Assembly: GCA_001735895.1 (NCBI GenBank) | Contig: DS021199.1 | Coordinates: 91,215 to 129,309 of the forward strand | Direction of reading: 5' to 3' | Source of the DNA: Olavius algarvensis Gamma 3 endosymbiont | GTDB lineage: Bacteria; Pseudomonadota; Gammaproteobacteria; GCA-001735895 | DNA length: 38,095 nucleotides | In this document: piece by piece, positions 1-8,311 of the stretch | Layout: the number at the start of each line of letters is the position of its first letter | Numbering within the stretch: position 1 is the stretch's first letter | Translations under genes and position numbers: made by a program | Notes under the pieces: model-generated | Databases searched by the model: none | Told to the model about the DNA's origin: nothing | What the model saw: only the letters and a program-made list of their open reading frames with translations

Positions 1-574
1 GGAAAACAATAGTAAGATTTTTCCTCATAACTGCTAACTCCCGGTTAAAAATAATAAACAATTGGCCACGCCGTTCCGATCCATACTACAGCCCTCGGCG
101 CAACCTAACATAGACTCTCAACAAAGTGTAGTACATCATTGATTACTAATAGTATTTATTTTCACCTCTCTGGCAAATAAGTCGCAACAAGGTGATTGAG
201 GGCTTAAGTTGCATAAACACCGGTTTTCCGTATATCCGCAGATATCGACAATGGCACGCACGGGTATCGCGCCCGAGTTCCTGCGCTTGTGCCGGAATTT
301 CCCGATTCTTGCCGACTGGCGCGTGTCATATCCCGCCTTGGCTAGCGTCACTTGCGGCCCATTCTTGATCACCCGGCCGAACCCGTCCCCGCAGCTTTTG
401 TTAAAACAGTGGCCGGCCGCGGAACCGCCTAGTTTCGGGGCGTTAGCCAAACAGCCTGTTGCGGCGGAGTGCAACAGCCCGGTATTTTAAGAAATGTTTT
501 TGTGTTTCAGTCGGGTCGGTATCTGTTCGATCACGTCGAATAGCCGATCCCGCAATGCGTCCCGAGCGCGGGTT
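1..574. other. Leading intergenic stretch, no supported gene
   Basis: This stretch precedes the 3' end of the decarboxylase gene. Two overlapping open frames of about 90-110 codons lie on opposite strands around 136-490. Neither has a recognisable domain or a convincing ribosome binding site. A short CCCG-CGCT-CGGG stem lies just past the decarboxylase stop (about 558-569) but has no T-run, so I do not call it a terminator. The first 120 bases are A/T-rich and could be a leader of a gene outside the window. No tRNA-like or other structured RNA was seen. Confidence 0.5.
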
Positions 575-3346
575 TTAATCCTGCCGATTCTGCAGGGCTT
601 CTTCGGTGAACAACTGCAGACCGATTTCCGGCTCGTAGCCGTGTATCTCCTTGACGTCGAGCGCGCGGATAAAGGCGAGAATCTGCTCGCTGATCACCTG
701 CCCCGGCACCAACACTGGAAAACCCGGCGGATACGGGGTGACAAAGGACGCCGAAACCAGTTCGCGGCCGGATTTCATGGCGGCGCCGATGGTCGCTTCG
801 TCGATGGTCATGTACTCGCAGTTCGTGTCGTCATAAGCCAGGAAAAACGCGCTGCGAATATCGCCCTCGCCGGTTGCGATCTGGTTCCTCGCGCCGGGCG
901 AGAAAGCCTCATGAAAATGACTGAAATCGGGTAACGGCGGCAACTCCTCGGATAGCGACTTGATACGCTTATCGATTAAGCTGCGTTCGACCCGGCTGGC
1001 GTCCTCGCGTCCCTGCTCGCGTTCGGTGGCGATCTTCACCAGCACTTCGATTAAAAATGCGACCGAGCTGCGGGTGGTGCCGATATTGGTCATAAACAAT
1101 ACGGTATTGCGCGAAGTCTTATTGATCTGGATACCGTACTTGTCCATCAAATAAGCATTCTTGAAAGTATCGCCGTCGATACCGGTTAGCCCGAGATACA
1201 GCGTCAGGCGTGACAGGTCGATAACAAAGTCGTCGGTGGCCCAGGCTTCTTCCATGCGCGTATTGCGCCAGCCCTTCTCCGGATCGAAATAACTGCCGAT
1301 GCCCGACGGGCGATACTCTTCGGGAATCATGTCCTTGGCGGATAAGAATTGAAAATAGCGGCTCAGCAGCGGATGCGAGGCGACGCGCTCACGGATCGCC
1401 ATCGCCAATTCGATCTGCTTTTGCACCATTTCGAAACCTTCCAGCTCCACCTGACGCCGGCCGATATCGAGCGAGGCCAGTATCTGGTAATTGGGTGAGG
1501 TCGAGGTATGCGTCATGAAGGCCTCGACAAATGGTTCCTGTACCTTGTGATTGAAATCCTGGTCATAGACGTGGATCATCGATCCCTGGCGCAGCGAAGT
1601 CAGCGACTTGTGGGTCGATTGCGTTGCATAACTGCGAATTCGAACCTTTTCGGGATCGGGCAGCATGCGCTCGCCAATCAGATCGCCATCCTCGAGTTTG
1701 GCGCTTCGTTTCTTGTAGGCGGCGTACTCGAGTGCATATGCTTCGCTGCGGTAGCGCGCTTGCAGACGTTTCGCGGTTGCCATCGCGGTGCGGCGACGGT
1801 AGGTCGGCGTGAACCCGGCGAACGCAAACCAGGCTTCATCCCATAGAAAAATCAGATCGGGTTTGATCGCCAGGCATTCTTCCATAACGCGCTCGACATT
1901 GTAGACCACGCCATCGAAGGTGCAATTGGTCAACAGCAGCATTTTTACCTTGTGCAGCAAGCCCGCTGTTTTATATTCGAGCAGCTTGCGTTTGATTTCC
2001 TTGAGCGGCACCGCGCCGTACATGGAATAGTTGTCGAGCGGATAAGAGTCGAGATAAGCGACCAATGCGCCGGCCAGCACCATGCCGTAGTGGTGCGACT
2101 TGTGACAATCGCGGTCGACCAGAATGATATCGCCCGGCTGGACCAGCGCCTGCACCACAATCTTGTTCGCGGTCGAAGTACCGTTGGTGACAAAATAAGT
2201 TCGCTTGGCGCCGAATGCCCGTGCCGCCAGTTCCTGCGCCTTCTTGATCGGCCCATGCGGTTGCAGTAGCGAATCGAGTCCTCCGGAGGTGGCCGAAGTT
2301 TCCGCCAGGAAAATATTCATGCCGTAAAACTGCGCCATATCCTTGATCCAGTGCGACTTGGTTACCGACTTGCCGCGTGAAATCGGCATGGCGTGAAAGA
2401 CGCCGGTCGGTTGCCGGCTATACTTGCGCAGCGCGGTGAAAAATGGCGTCTGGTAGCGGGTCTGAATTCCGCGCAGGATGTTCAGATGCAGGTCCAGGTA
2501 ATCTTCCTGCTGGTAAAATATGCGTGCGAACTTTTGCGTCACATTGCCGGCGATGTCTTCGACCGCGGCATCGGTTACCAGGTACAAATCGAGCTCGGGC
2601 CGCAGTTCCGATAACCAGTTGCCGAGCAATGGACCGCGTTCGATATCCAACGCGTCTTCGTAGTCGGATTCGTCGATGCGGGCGAGGTAGCGTTGCAGGA
2701 TTTCGAGGTGGTTCACCGAGCGCAGCGGAAATCCGTAGCGGATCACCGCGGCCTGGATATTGTAATTGAACAATACGGCGATCAGCGCATCCTCGAAACT
2801 GGGCACCACGACGATATCGTAGATGAACTGATCTTCCGGGCGGCGCAGGGAGTGCAGATTTTCGCGTAGCTGCTTCACCTCCTCCCGACCGTTCTCATCG
2901 ACGAACAACACTTCGAAATAGGGCCGCTGTTGTTGGCGCTCCACGTCGTAATACTGGGTGGCCTCATCCTTGTCTTCGAGTTCGGTCGGTACCCGCAGAT
3001 TGATATGACGCGAACGATAAGTACCGCCAGTCAGCGCGCGCACGATGCGGGTGACAATCCGCGCCAGCAAATCGAAATCCTGTTGATCGAATAATTGCCA
3101 CAGTAGTTGAAAATCTTCCTGTGATGGAAACGCGCTATAGTTTTCAATCGTCTCCAGCTGCGATATCTCGTTTTTGATTTTCTTAGTCAGGGCCTGCACA
3201 TCCGCCTTGCGCATATGCTTTTCCCGGAGTCGGCTGGTGTATTCCTCGAGCCGGTTCCAGGTATCGAAGCGCAGTTGCGTCGGACTGTGATAAAAGTCCA
3301 GGTTGGTGCGGGGGATGCGTTTGGCAATGGCGCCGTTATCGGGCAT
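575..3346 (-). CDS. Orn/Lys/Arg decarboxylase (PLP-dependent, fold type I), N-terminally extended
   Basis: Predicted to decarboxylate a basic amino acid to its diamine or to agmatine in the cytoplasm. The PLP-binding STHKS motif is clear, with Lys at about residue 580. Upstream are the LFxxNGTSTANK-type stretch (TYFVTNGTSTANK), DRDCHKSHHYG and the DEAWFAF aspartate motif. The C-terminal domain ends in the family's PPGFPVLVPG-type segment. With the ATG at 3346 the protein is 923 aa, longer than the usual ~715-755 aa. The extra part is a helical N-terminal region of about 170 residues before the wing domain. The ORF can be extended to 3448, but the ATG at 3346 has a GGAA-type ribosome site (CCGGAATAAAAATG). 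The gene is divergent from gabD-gabT, which fits diamine catabolism. The family is certain. Whether the substrate is lysine, ornithine or arginine cannot be read from sequence alone. Confidence 0.92.
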   Translation of the reverse strand: MPDNGAIAKRIPRTNLDFYHSPTQLRFDTWNRLEEYTSRLREKHMRKADVQALTKKIKNEISQLETIENYSAFPSQEDFQLLWQLFDQQDFDLLARIVTRIVRALTGGTYRSRHINLRVPTELEDKDEATQYYDVERQQQRPYFEVLFVDENGREEVKQLRENLHSLRRPEDQFIYDIVVVPSFEDALIAVLFNYNIQAAVIRYGFPLRSVNHLEILQRYLARIDESDYEDALDIERGPLLGNWLSELRPELDLYLVTDAAVEDIAGNVTQKFARIFYQQEDYLDLHLNILRGIQTRYQTPFFTALRKYSRQPTGVFHAMPISRGKSVTKSHWIKDMAQFYGMNIFLAETSATSGGLDSLLQPHGPIKKAQELAARAFGAKRTYFVTNGTSTANKIVVQALVQPGDIILVDRDCHKSHHYGMVLAGALVAYLDSYPLDNYSMYGAVPLKEIKRKLLEYKTAGLLHKVKMLLLTNCTFDGVVYNVERVMEECLAIKPDLIFLWDEAWFAFAGFTPTYRRRTAMATAKRLQARYRSEAYALEYAAYKKRSAKLEDGDLIGERMLPDPEKVRIRSYATQSTHKSLTSLRQGSMIHVYDQDFNHKVQEPFVEAFMTHTSTSPNYQILASLDIGRRQVELEGFEMVQKQIELAMAIRERVASHPLLSRYFQFLSAKDMIPEEYRPSGIGSYFDPEKGWRNTRMEEAWATDDFVIDLSRLTLYLGLTGIDGDTFKNAYLMDKYGIQINKTSRNTVLFMTNIGTTRSSVAFLIEVLVKIATEREQGREDASRVERSLIDKRIKSLSEELPPLPDFSHFHEAFSPGARNQIATGEGDIRSAFFLAYDDTNCEYMTIDEATIGAAMKSGRELVSASFVTPYPPGFPVLVPGQVISEQILAFIRALDVKEIHGYEPEIGLQLFTEEALQNRQD

Positions 3347-3498
3347 TTTTATTCCGGGTTTGCAAGCCTTCATTATTCTAACAGAGCCAAACTGCAGGGG
3401 GGGATTAAACTTTTCAGCGGCAATGGTAAATTCATTGTCGCCACCCATCTAAATCGTTATGCTTCCCGCCTTTGCGGCAACTACCTGGGACTACCGAT

Positions 3499-4962
3499 AT
3501 GACCATTCAACTTTCCGATCCGGCACTGCTCAAAACACAGGCATATATCAACGGTTGTTGGGTCGATGCCGATAGCGGCACAACGGTTGCGGTTACCAAT
3601 CCCGCCAACGGCGAGGTAATCGCCGAAGTCGCCAAATGCAGCACCGCAGAAACGCGCCGCGCGATCGAAGCGGCGGCCGACGCGCAGCTCGAATGGCGTC
3701 AGCGCACCGCCAAGGAACGCGGCGCCTGCATGCGCAAGTGGTTCAATTTGATGATGGAGGCGCAGGAAGACCTGGCCTTGATCATGACCCTGGAACAGGG
3801 CAAACCGCTGGCCGAGGCACGCGGAGAAATCGCATACGGCGCCAACTACATCGAGTGGTTTGCCGAAGAAGGCAAGCGCATCTACGGCGACACTATTCCG
3901 CAACCATCGAACGACAAGCGTATCGTCTGCATCAAGCAACCGGTAGGCGTGGTGGCCTGTATCACCCCATGGAACTTCCCCAACGCGATGTTAACGCGCA
4001 AGATTGCGCCGGCGCTGGCCGCGGGTTGCACCGTGGTCTGCAAACCCGCCAACGCAACCCCGTTATCCGCTTACGCCTTTGTCGAACTGGCGGAACGCGC
4101 CGGTATCCCGGCCGGAGTAATCAATATGGTCACCGGCGAAACGGCGGCCATCGGCAAGGAAATGACCTCGAACCCGATCGTGCGCAAGCTCACCTTCACC
4201 GGATCCACCCCGGTCGGCAAACAGTTGATGGCCGAGTGCGCGCAAACCGTAAAACGCACTTCGATGGAACTCGGCGGCAATGCGCCTTTCATCGTGTTCG
4301 ACGATGCCGACCTCGATGCCGCAGTTGCCGGGGCCATGGTCAGCAAGTACCGCAACGCCGGGCAAACCTGCGTTTGCGCCAATCGCATCCTGGTGCAGGA
4401 AGGCTGTTACGACGCCTTCGCCGAAAAACTGGCCGCGGCGGTGGCAGGGCTCAAACTGGGTGACGGCACCGAAGAAGGGGTCAACGTCGGCCCGTTGATT
4501 ACCGAGCAAGCGGCCAACGACATGCAAGCCTTCGTCGAAGATGCGGTCGCCAAGGGCGCAACCAAGGTAGTCGGCGGTAATCGTTCCGACCTCGGCAGCC
4601 AATTTTTCGAACCCACCATCCTGACCAATGTCAGCGGTGAAATGCGGGTATTCCGCGAAGAGATTTTCGGCCCGATCGCGCCCTTGTTCAAATTCAGCAC
4701 CGAGGAAGAAGCGGTACAGATGGCCAACGACACCGAATTCGGGCTGGCCTGTTATTTCTATTCGCGCGATATCGGGCGTATCTGGCGTGTTGCCGAAGCG
4801 CTCGAGTACGGCATCGTCGGGATTAACGAAGGCATCATCTCGAACGAAATGGCGCCCTTCGGCGGGGTCAAGGAATCGGGTCAGGGTCGCGAGGGTTCGA
4901 AATACGGCCTCGACGATTATCTTGAAATCAAGTACATGTGTGTCGGAGGCATCGACAAATGA
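3499..4962 (+). CDS. gabD: NAD(P)-dependent succinate (or glutarate) semialdehyde dehydrogenase
   Basis: Aldehyde dehydrogenase superfamily enzyme of 487 aa, the usual length for GabD. It oxidises succinate semialdehyde to succinate, or glutarate semialdehyde to glutarate if the pathway starts from cadaverine. Visible motifs are the ITPWNFPNAM active-site loop, FTGSTPVGKQLM (cofactor binding), MELGGNAP with the general-base Glu at about 257, and GQTCVCANR with the catalytic Cys at about 291. The start is the ATG at 3499, matching family N-termini; the open frame extends 27 nt upstream. It overlaps gabT by ATGA, implying translational coupling. It lies about 150 bp from the divergent decarboxylase start, so the two transcripts probably share a control region. 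Confidence 0.95.
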   Translation: MTIQLSDPALLKTQAYINGCWVDADSGTTVAVTNPANGEVIAEVAKCSTAETRRAIEAAADAQLEWRQRTAKERGACMRKWFNLMMEAQEDLALIMTLEQGKPLAEARGEIAYGANYIEWFAEEGKRIYGDTIPQPSNDKRIVCIKQPVGVVACITPWNFPNAMLTRKIAPALAAGCTVVCKPANATPLSAYAFVELAERAGIPAGVINMVTGETAAIGKEMTSNPIVRKLTFTGSTPVGKQLMAECAQTVKRTSMELGGNAPFIVFDDADLDAAVAGAMVSKYRNAGQTCVCANRILVQEGCYDAFAEKLAAAVAGLKLGDGTEEGVNVGPLITEQAANDMQAFVEDAVAKGATKVVGGNRSDLGSQFFEPTILTNVSGEMRVFREEIFGPIAPLFKFSTEEEAVQMANDTEFGLACYFYSRDIGRIWRVAEALEYGIVGINEGIISNEMAPFGGVKESGQGREGSKYGLDDYLEIKYMCVGGIDK

Positions 4963-6278
4963 GTAACGCGGAATTGAAGGTGACCGATTCCGCCGGGCTG
5001 TCTAATGCGGACTGGCAGGCGCGGAAAGTAGAGGCGGTCGCTCGCGGTCAGGGAAATATCGCGCCGGTTTATGTCGAACGCGCGCTCGGCTCCGAACTGT
5101 GGGACGTCGAAGGCAAGCGCTACATCGATTTCGGTACCGGTATCGCCGTTTGCTCGGCCGGTCATTGTCATCCGGCAATCACCGCGGCGGTCGCCGAACA
5201 ATTGAATAAGTTCAGCCATACCTGCGTCATGGTGACCCCTTACGACAGTTCGGTGCGCCTGGCGGAACAATTGAACCTGCTGGCGCCCGGACCGAGCAAG
5301 AAAAAATCGATCTTCGTCACCACCGGCGCCGAAGCGATCGAAAACGCGGTCAAAATTGCGCGCGCCCACAGCGGACGGCGCGGCGTAATCGCCTTTAACG
5401 GCGGTTTTCACGGCCGCACCATGCTCGCGATGGGTCTTACCGGCAAGATCACGCCTTATAAGAACCTGTTCGGCCCGTTCCCGGCGGAGATTTACCATGC
5501 ACCCTTCCCGATCGAATATCACGGCATTTCCGTGGCGGATTCGCTGCAGGCGCTGGACAACCTGTTTCAGGTGGATATCGCACCCAGCGATGTGGCCGCA
5601 ATTATCGTCGAGCCGGTGCAGGGTGAAGGCGGATTTTACCCGGCGCCGGTAGAATTTTTACAGGCTCTGCGGTCGCTGTGCGACAGCCACGGTATCCTGC
5701 TGGTGGTGGATGAAATCCAGACCGGGTTTGCGCGCACCGGCAAAATGTTTTGCAGTGAATACGCCGGCGTCGAAGCCGACCTGATGACGCTCGCCAAGGG
5801 CATGGCCAACGGCTTTCCGATCGCCGCGGTGGTCGGCAAGGCCGATATCATGGATGCGCCGCTTCCCGGCGGTCTCGGCGGCACCTACGCCGGATCGCCG
5901 CTGGGCTGTATCGCGGCGCTGGCGATGCTCGACGTGATCGAGCAAGAAAACCTGACCGCGGCCGCGCTTCAAGTGGGCGCGGTTTTTCGCCGGCGCCTCG
6001 AAGCCTTGCAGGCCAGATTTCCCGCCAATATCGGTCAGCTGCGCACCGAGCACGGCGCGATGATGGCGATGGAACTGGTCAAACAGGGCGACGCCGGGCA
6101 GCCGGACGCGGAGCTGACCAAGGCGCTAATCGGACGCGCCTATGAAAATGGCCTGGCGCTGCTCAGCTGCGGCGCGCGCGGCAATGTCATTCGATTCCTG
6201 CCGGCGTTGAATATCGGTGCGGAGTTGATGAATGAGGGCCTGGATATCCTCGAACGATGCTTCACGGATCTGGTTTGA
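4959..6278 (+). CDS. gabT: 4-aminobutyrate (or 5-aminovalerate) aminotransferase
   Basis: Class III PLP aminotransferase of 439 aa. It moves the omega-amino group of GABA (or 5-aminovalerate) to 2-oxoglutarate and produces the semialdehyde used by the preceding dehydrogenase. Seen in sequence: TTGAEAIENAVKIAR, FNGGFHGRTMLAMGLTG, the IVEPVQGEGGFY cofactor segment, VVDEIQTGFARTGK, and the PLP Lys in TLAKGMANGFP at about residue 280. The start at 4959 overlaps the gabD stop (ATGA) and has GGAGG nine bases upstream. DavT and GabT cannot be separated by inspection. Confidence 0.95.
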   Translation: MSNAELKVTDSAGLSNADWQARKVEAVARGQGNIAPVYVERALGSELWDVEGKRYIDFGTGIAVCSAGHCHPAITAAVAEQLNKFSHTCVMVTPYDSSVRLAEQLNLLAPGPSKKKSIFVTTGAEAIENAVKIARAHSGRRGVIAFNGGFHGRTMLAMGLTGKITPYKNLFGPFPAEIYHAPFPIEYHGISVADSLQALDNLFQVDIAPSDVAAIIVEPVQGEGGFYPAPVEFLQALRSLCDSHGILLVVDEIQTGFARTGKMFCSEYAGVEADLMTLAKGMANGFPIAAVVGKADIMDAPLPGGLGGTYAGSPLGCIAALAMLDVIEQENLTAAALQVGAVFRRRLEALQARFPANIGQLRTEHGAMMAMELVKQGDAGQPDAELTKALIGRAYENGLALLSCGARGNVIRFLPALNIGAELMNEGLDILERCFTDLV

Positions 6279-6364
6279 CGTCTTAATCGGCAGATATCAA
6301 GCTTCACACGGGTAATGGATGGAGCGCCGGCACTCCTAACGGAGCCTGATTGCAACCCGGTCGC

Positions 6365-7402
6365 TTAACGCCAGCCGGCGCGATCCATCAACATTACCGC
6401 TTCACGGTTGTTTTCGCCGAGCCGGGTCAGGTTCAGGCTGTCGCCCTTGAAATCGCCAAATGCCTGCAAGGTTGGTGGAATTTTCGCGCCGGCGACAACC
6501 GGGTACTCATTGTTGACCTCGGCATACCAGGACTGTGAATCTTCATTGACCATGAACTCCAGCAGGCGTTCGGCGGCGGCGGGATGTTCGGCGTATTTGG
6601 TGACGGCCCCGCCGCTGACGTTGATATGCGCACCGCGCTCGCCCTGGTTGGCCCAAAACAAGCCGAGGCTGGCGGCAACTTCGCGGTCTTGCGCCTTGCT
6701 GCTGTTCACCAGCCGGCCATAATAATAAGTATTGGCGATCGCGATATCGCATAACCCGGCGGCGGCGGCGCGCAGCTGGTCGGTATCGCCGCCGGCCGGT
6801 TTACGCGCCAAATTGGCCACCAAACCTTTGGCCCAGGCCTCGGTTACGGCGTTGCCATGCGCCTCAATCATCGACGCCACCAACGACTGGTTATAAATAT
6901 TGCCCGATGAGCGGATGCAGATTTTTTGTTTCCATTTGGGGTCGGCCAAGTCTTCATAAGACGATAACTCGCCGGGATTTACTTTGTCTTTGACATAAAA
7001 GATGACCCGCGCGCGTTTCGACAAACCAAACCAGTAATTCTCCTGATCGCGCATGTTTGCGGGAATCGACGAGTTTAAAACTTGATTATCGACCGCTCGT
7101 AACACGCCGGCTTCCTTGGCACGCTGCAGGCGACCGGCGTCGGTGGTAATGAATACATCGGCCGGGCTCGACCGCCCTTCCGACTCCAGCCGTTTCAATA
7201 GCGCGTCCGCCTTGCCGGTAATCAGGTTGAAGCCGATTCCGGTTGCCGCCTCGAACTTTTCCAGCAACGGCAATATCAGCGCTTCTTTGCGGGCTGAATA
7301 AACGTTGACTTCCTGAGCAGATGCGACGGTCTGGGCAAACATCATTGCCAGGCAAACTGTCAGCGTAATATACAATTTCGGGCCGGTTAAACTGCGAGAC
7401 AT
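6365..7402 (-). CDS. Periplasmic ferric-iron ABC transporter substrate-binding protein (FutA/FbpA type)
   Basis: Extracytoplasmic iron(III)-binding protein of 345 aa. A signal peptide (hydrophobic stretch ending TVASAQE at about residues 10-30) is followed by VNVYSARKEALILPLLEKFE, typical of the FbpA/FutA N-lobe. ADVFITTDAGRL and the C-terminal-lobe NTYYYGRL carry the tyrosines used for iron binding. The start at 7402 is chosen because AGGAGT lies eight bases upstream; an in-frame start at 7450 lacks this. No permease or ATPase gene adjoins it. An FNR box, a -10 hexamer and a Fur-like palindrome upstream suggest joint control by oxygen and iron. It is convergent with gabT. Confidence 0.9.
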   Translation of the reverse strand: MSRSLTGPKLYITLTVCLAMMFAQTVASAQEVNVYSARKEALILPLLEKFEAATGIGFNLITGKADALLKRLESEGRSSPADVFITTDAGRLQRAKEAGVLRAVDNQVLNSSIPANMRDQENYWFGLSKRARVIFYVKDKVNPGELSSYEDLADPKWKQKICIRSSGNIYNQSLVASMIEAHGNAVTEAWAKGLVANLARKPAGGDTDQLRAAAAGLCDIAIANTYYYGRLVNSSKAQDREVAASLGLFWANQGERGAHINVSGGAVTKYAEHPAAAERLLEFMVNEDSQSWYAEVNNEYPVVAGAKIPPTLQAFGDFKGDSLNLTRLGENNREAVMLMDRAGWR

Positions 7403-7449
7403 CTGCGAATACTCCTGTAGCAAAATCGATAGAGAACGGCAAAATATCA

Positions 7450-7494
7450 AATTCTAAATGAGAATACAAGTGTAAATCATTCGTATTTAGAATT
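7450..7494 (-). promoter_or_regulatory. Fur-like inverted repeat in the iron-binding-protein leader
   Basis: Perfect 10-bp arms AATTCTAAAT (7450-7459) and ATTTAGAATT (7485-7494) flank an A/T-rich centre. Read on the minus strand, the right half contains TATTCTCATTTAG, close to the Fur consensus half TTCTCATT. It sits between the predicted transcription start (about 7498) and the ATG at 7402, where Fur would block initiation or escape. Fur binding is inferred from sequence and the iron gene. Confidence 0.6.
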
Positions 7495-7504
7495 TTGTGT
7501 AATT

Positions 7505-7510
7505 ATTCTA
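7505..7510 (-). promoter_or_regulatory. Predicted -10 hexamer of an FNR-dependent promoter
   Basis: On the minus strand the hexamer is TAGAAT. If 7505 is position -7, the transcription start is about 7498 and the FNR box centre lies at -41.5. That is the standard class II activation geometry. No good -35 hexamer is present, as expected for such promoters. Confidence 0.6.
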
Positions 7511-7532
7511 GTTTCACCTTGCCTGTCACTCA

Positions 7533-7546
7533 TTGATAAAAATCAA
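7533..7546 (-). promoter_or_regulatory. FNR/Anr box
   Basis: TTGATAAAAATCAA matches the FNR/Anr consensus TTGAT-N4-ATCAA in all ten defined positions. Its centre (7539.5) is exactly 41.5 bp upstream of the start predicted from the TAGAAT hexamer. It should activate the iron-binding protein gene under low oxygen. Confidence 0.75.
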
Positions 7547-7577
7547 GCCTCTTGCCGGTTATTGCCGCAGGGCTCGG

Positions 7578-7652
7578 TTACAAAATTCCCAACATCCAGG
7601 CGGTGGCTGCAAACACAATCAACAAGTGCATACACCAATAGCGATGCGTCAT
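7578..7652 (-). CDS. 24-aa predicted single-pass membrane peptide
   Basis: Very short frame of 24 codons plus TAA. The peptide begins MTHRYWCMHLL and continues with a hydrophobic run to the C-terminus, ending MLGIL, consistent with one membrane helix with N-terminal polar residues (His, Arg, His). Its ATG overlaps the stop codon of the 92-aa gene (7649-7927) by ATGA, the strongest evidence that it is translated. Family not recognised. The FNR box and promoter for the iron-binding gene lie just downstream. Confidence 0.5.
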   Translation of the reverse strand: MTHRYWCMHLLIVFAATAWMLGIL

Positions 7653-7927
7653 CGTTCAAACCTCGGACGCTGGTGCGAGGCAATGTATTTCCAGTTTCGC
7701 AGCAGGCGCTGACAAGCCCACTCGGGATCCGCCCGGTCACCGTTCTGTTCCAGCTGGCGTAAGGCTTCGAGGCGAGATACGATGATGTTTGCGATGAGCA
7801 AGGAAGGTTTATTGCAATACCAGGTCATCAGCCACTCAATATATTGAATCGATTCTTCGATTCCGGGGTCATCGATGTCATTGCAACTGTCTTTGTTTAG
7901 CGAGGTTAAAAATTTTTTGAGTTCCAC
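7649..7927 (-). CDS. Conserved-looking 92-aa protein of unknown function
   Basis: GTG-start frame with AGGAG seven bases upstream (ACAGGAGCACAGAGTG). The protein is 92 aa and mostly helical. It has an acidic N-terminal third, a central YIEWLMTWYC aromatic segment and a C-terminal WACQRLLRNWKYIA segment. Neither a signal peptide nor a clear membrane span is seen, and I do not recognise the family. Its stop overlaps the ATG of the 24-aa membrane peptide, so the two form a coupled pair. A partner role for the peptide, such as small-subunit or assembly factor, is only inference. Confidence 0.65.
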   Translation of the reverse strand: MELKKFLTSLNKDSCNDIDDPGIEESIQYIEWLMTWYCNKPSLLIANIIVSRLEALRQLEQNGDRADPEWACQRLLRNWKYIASHQRPRFER

Positions 7928-8234
7928 TCTGTGCTCCTGTACCTGATTTTCGCTGGCTGCAAAGCTGTGGCTCGCTTGTAGATTGAGTTATTGATGGATG
8001 ATTTTATCGGCTCCAATTAACACGTCAGAATTAACTTGTTATGGCGCGTAATCGTTAGTTGGTAAATTTTGTTGTGGTGACGAATATGTATTTTTTTGCT
8101 CTCTCCAAAGATTTTATCGGTGTCTAATATGATCGGTTGCCTTGATATAACTGGTTTTACAGCAGTATCGGTCTTGTTGCTCATTGATAGAATCCATGTT
8201 CTGCGGCGATGAGAGCTTAATTAGATCATTTTTA
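7928..8234. other. A/T-rich divergent intergenic region
   Basis: This lies between the minus-strand 92-aa gene and the plus-strand 111-aa gene. It is markedly more A/T-rich than its surroundings. It contains two direct copies of GATTTTATCGG (8000-8010 and 8110-8120), 110 bp apart. No open frame with a ribosome site was found. The Fur-like palindrome follows directly at 8235. Confidence 0.5.
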
Positions 8235-8271
8235 TTTTTAAATGTAAATGATTCTTATTTGCATTTAAAAA
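8235..8271 (+). promoter_or_regulatory. Strong Fur-like palindrome
   Basis: Perfect 10-bp arms TTTTTAAATG (8235-8244) and CATTTAAAAA (8262-8271) surround TAAATGATTCTTATTTG. The core AAATGATTCTTATTTGC closely follows the classic Fur box AATGATTCTCATT pattern. It lies 40 bp before the ATG of the 111-aa gene, so iron repression of that gene is expected. Confidence 0.75.
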
Positions 8272-8311
8272 TACACTGGATTTCAGCCTTTCCCTGGAGG
8301 AGAATCTCGCC

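Noticed and set aside
136-490. Two opposed open frames of 93 and 112 codons
   Set aside because: They overlap on opposite strands, lack ribosome sites and have no recognisable domain. One could be real but nothing supports it.
8000-8120. Direct repeats GATTTTATCGG as regulator sites
   Set aside because: Only two copies 110 bp apart in A/T-rich DNA. This could be chance and there is no dyad symmetry.
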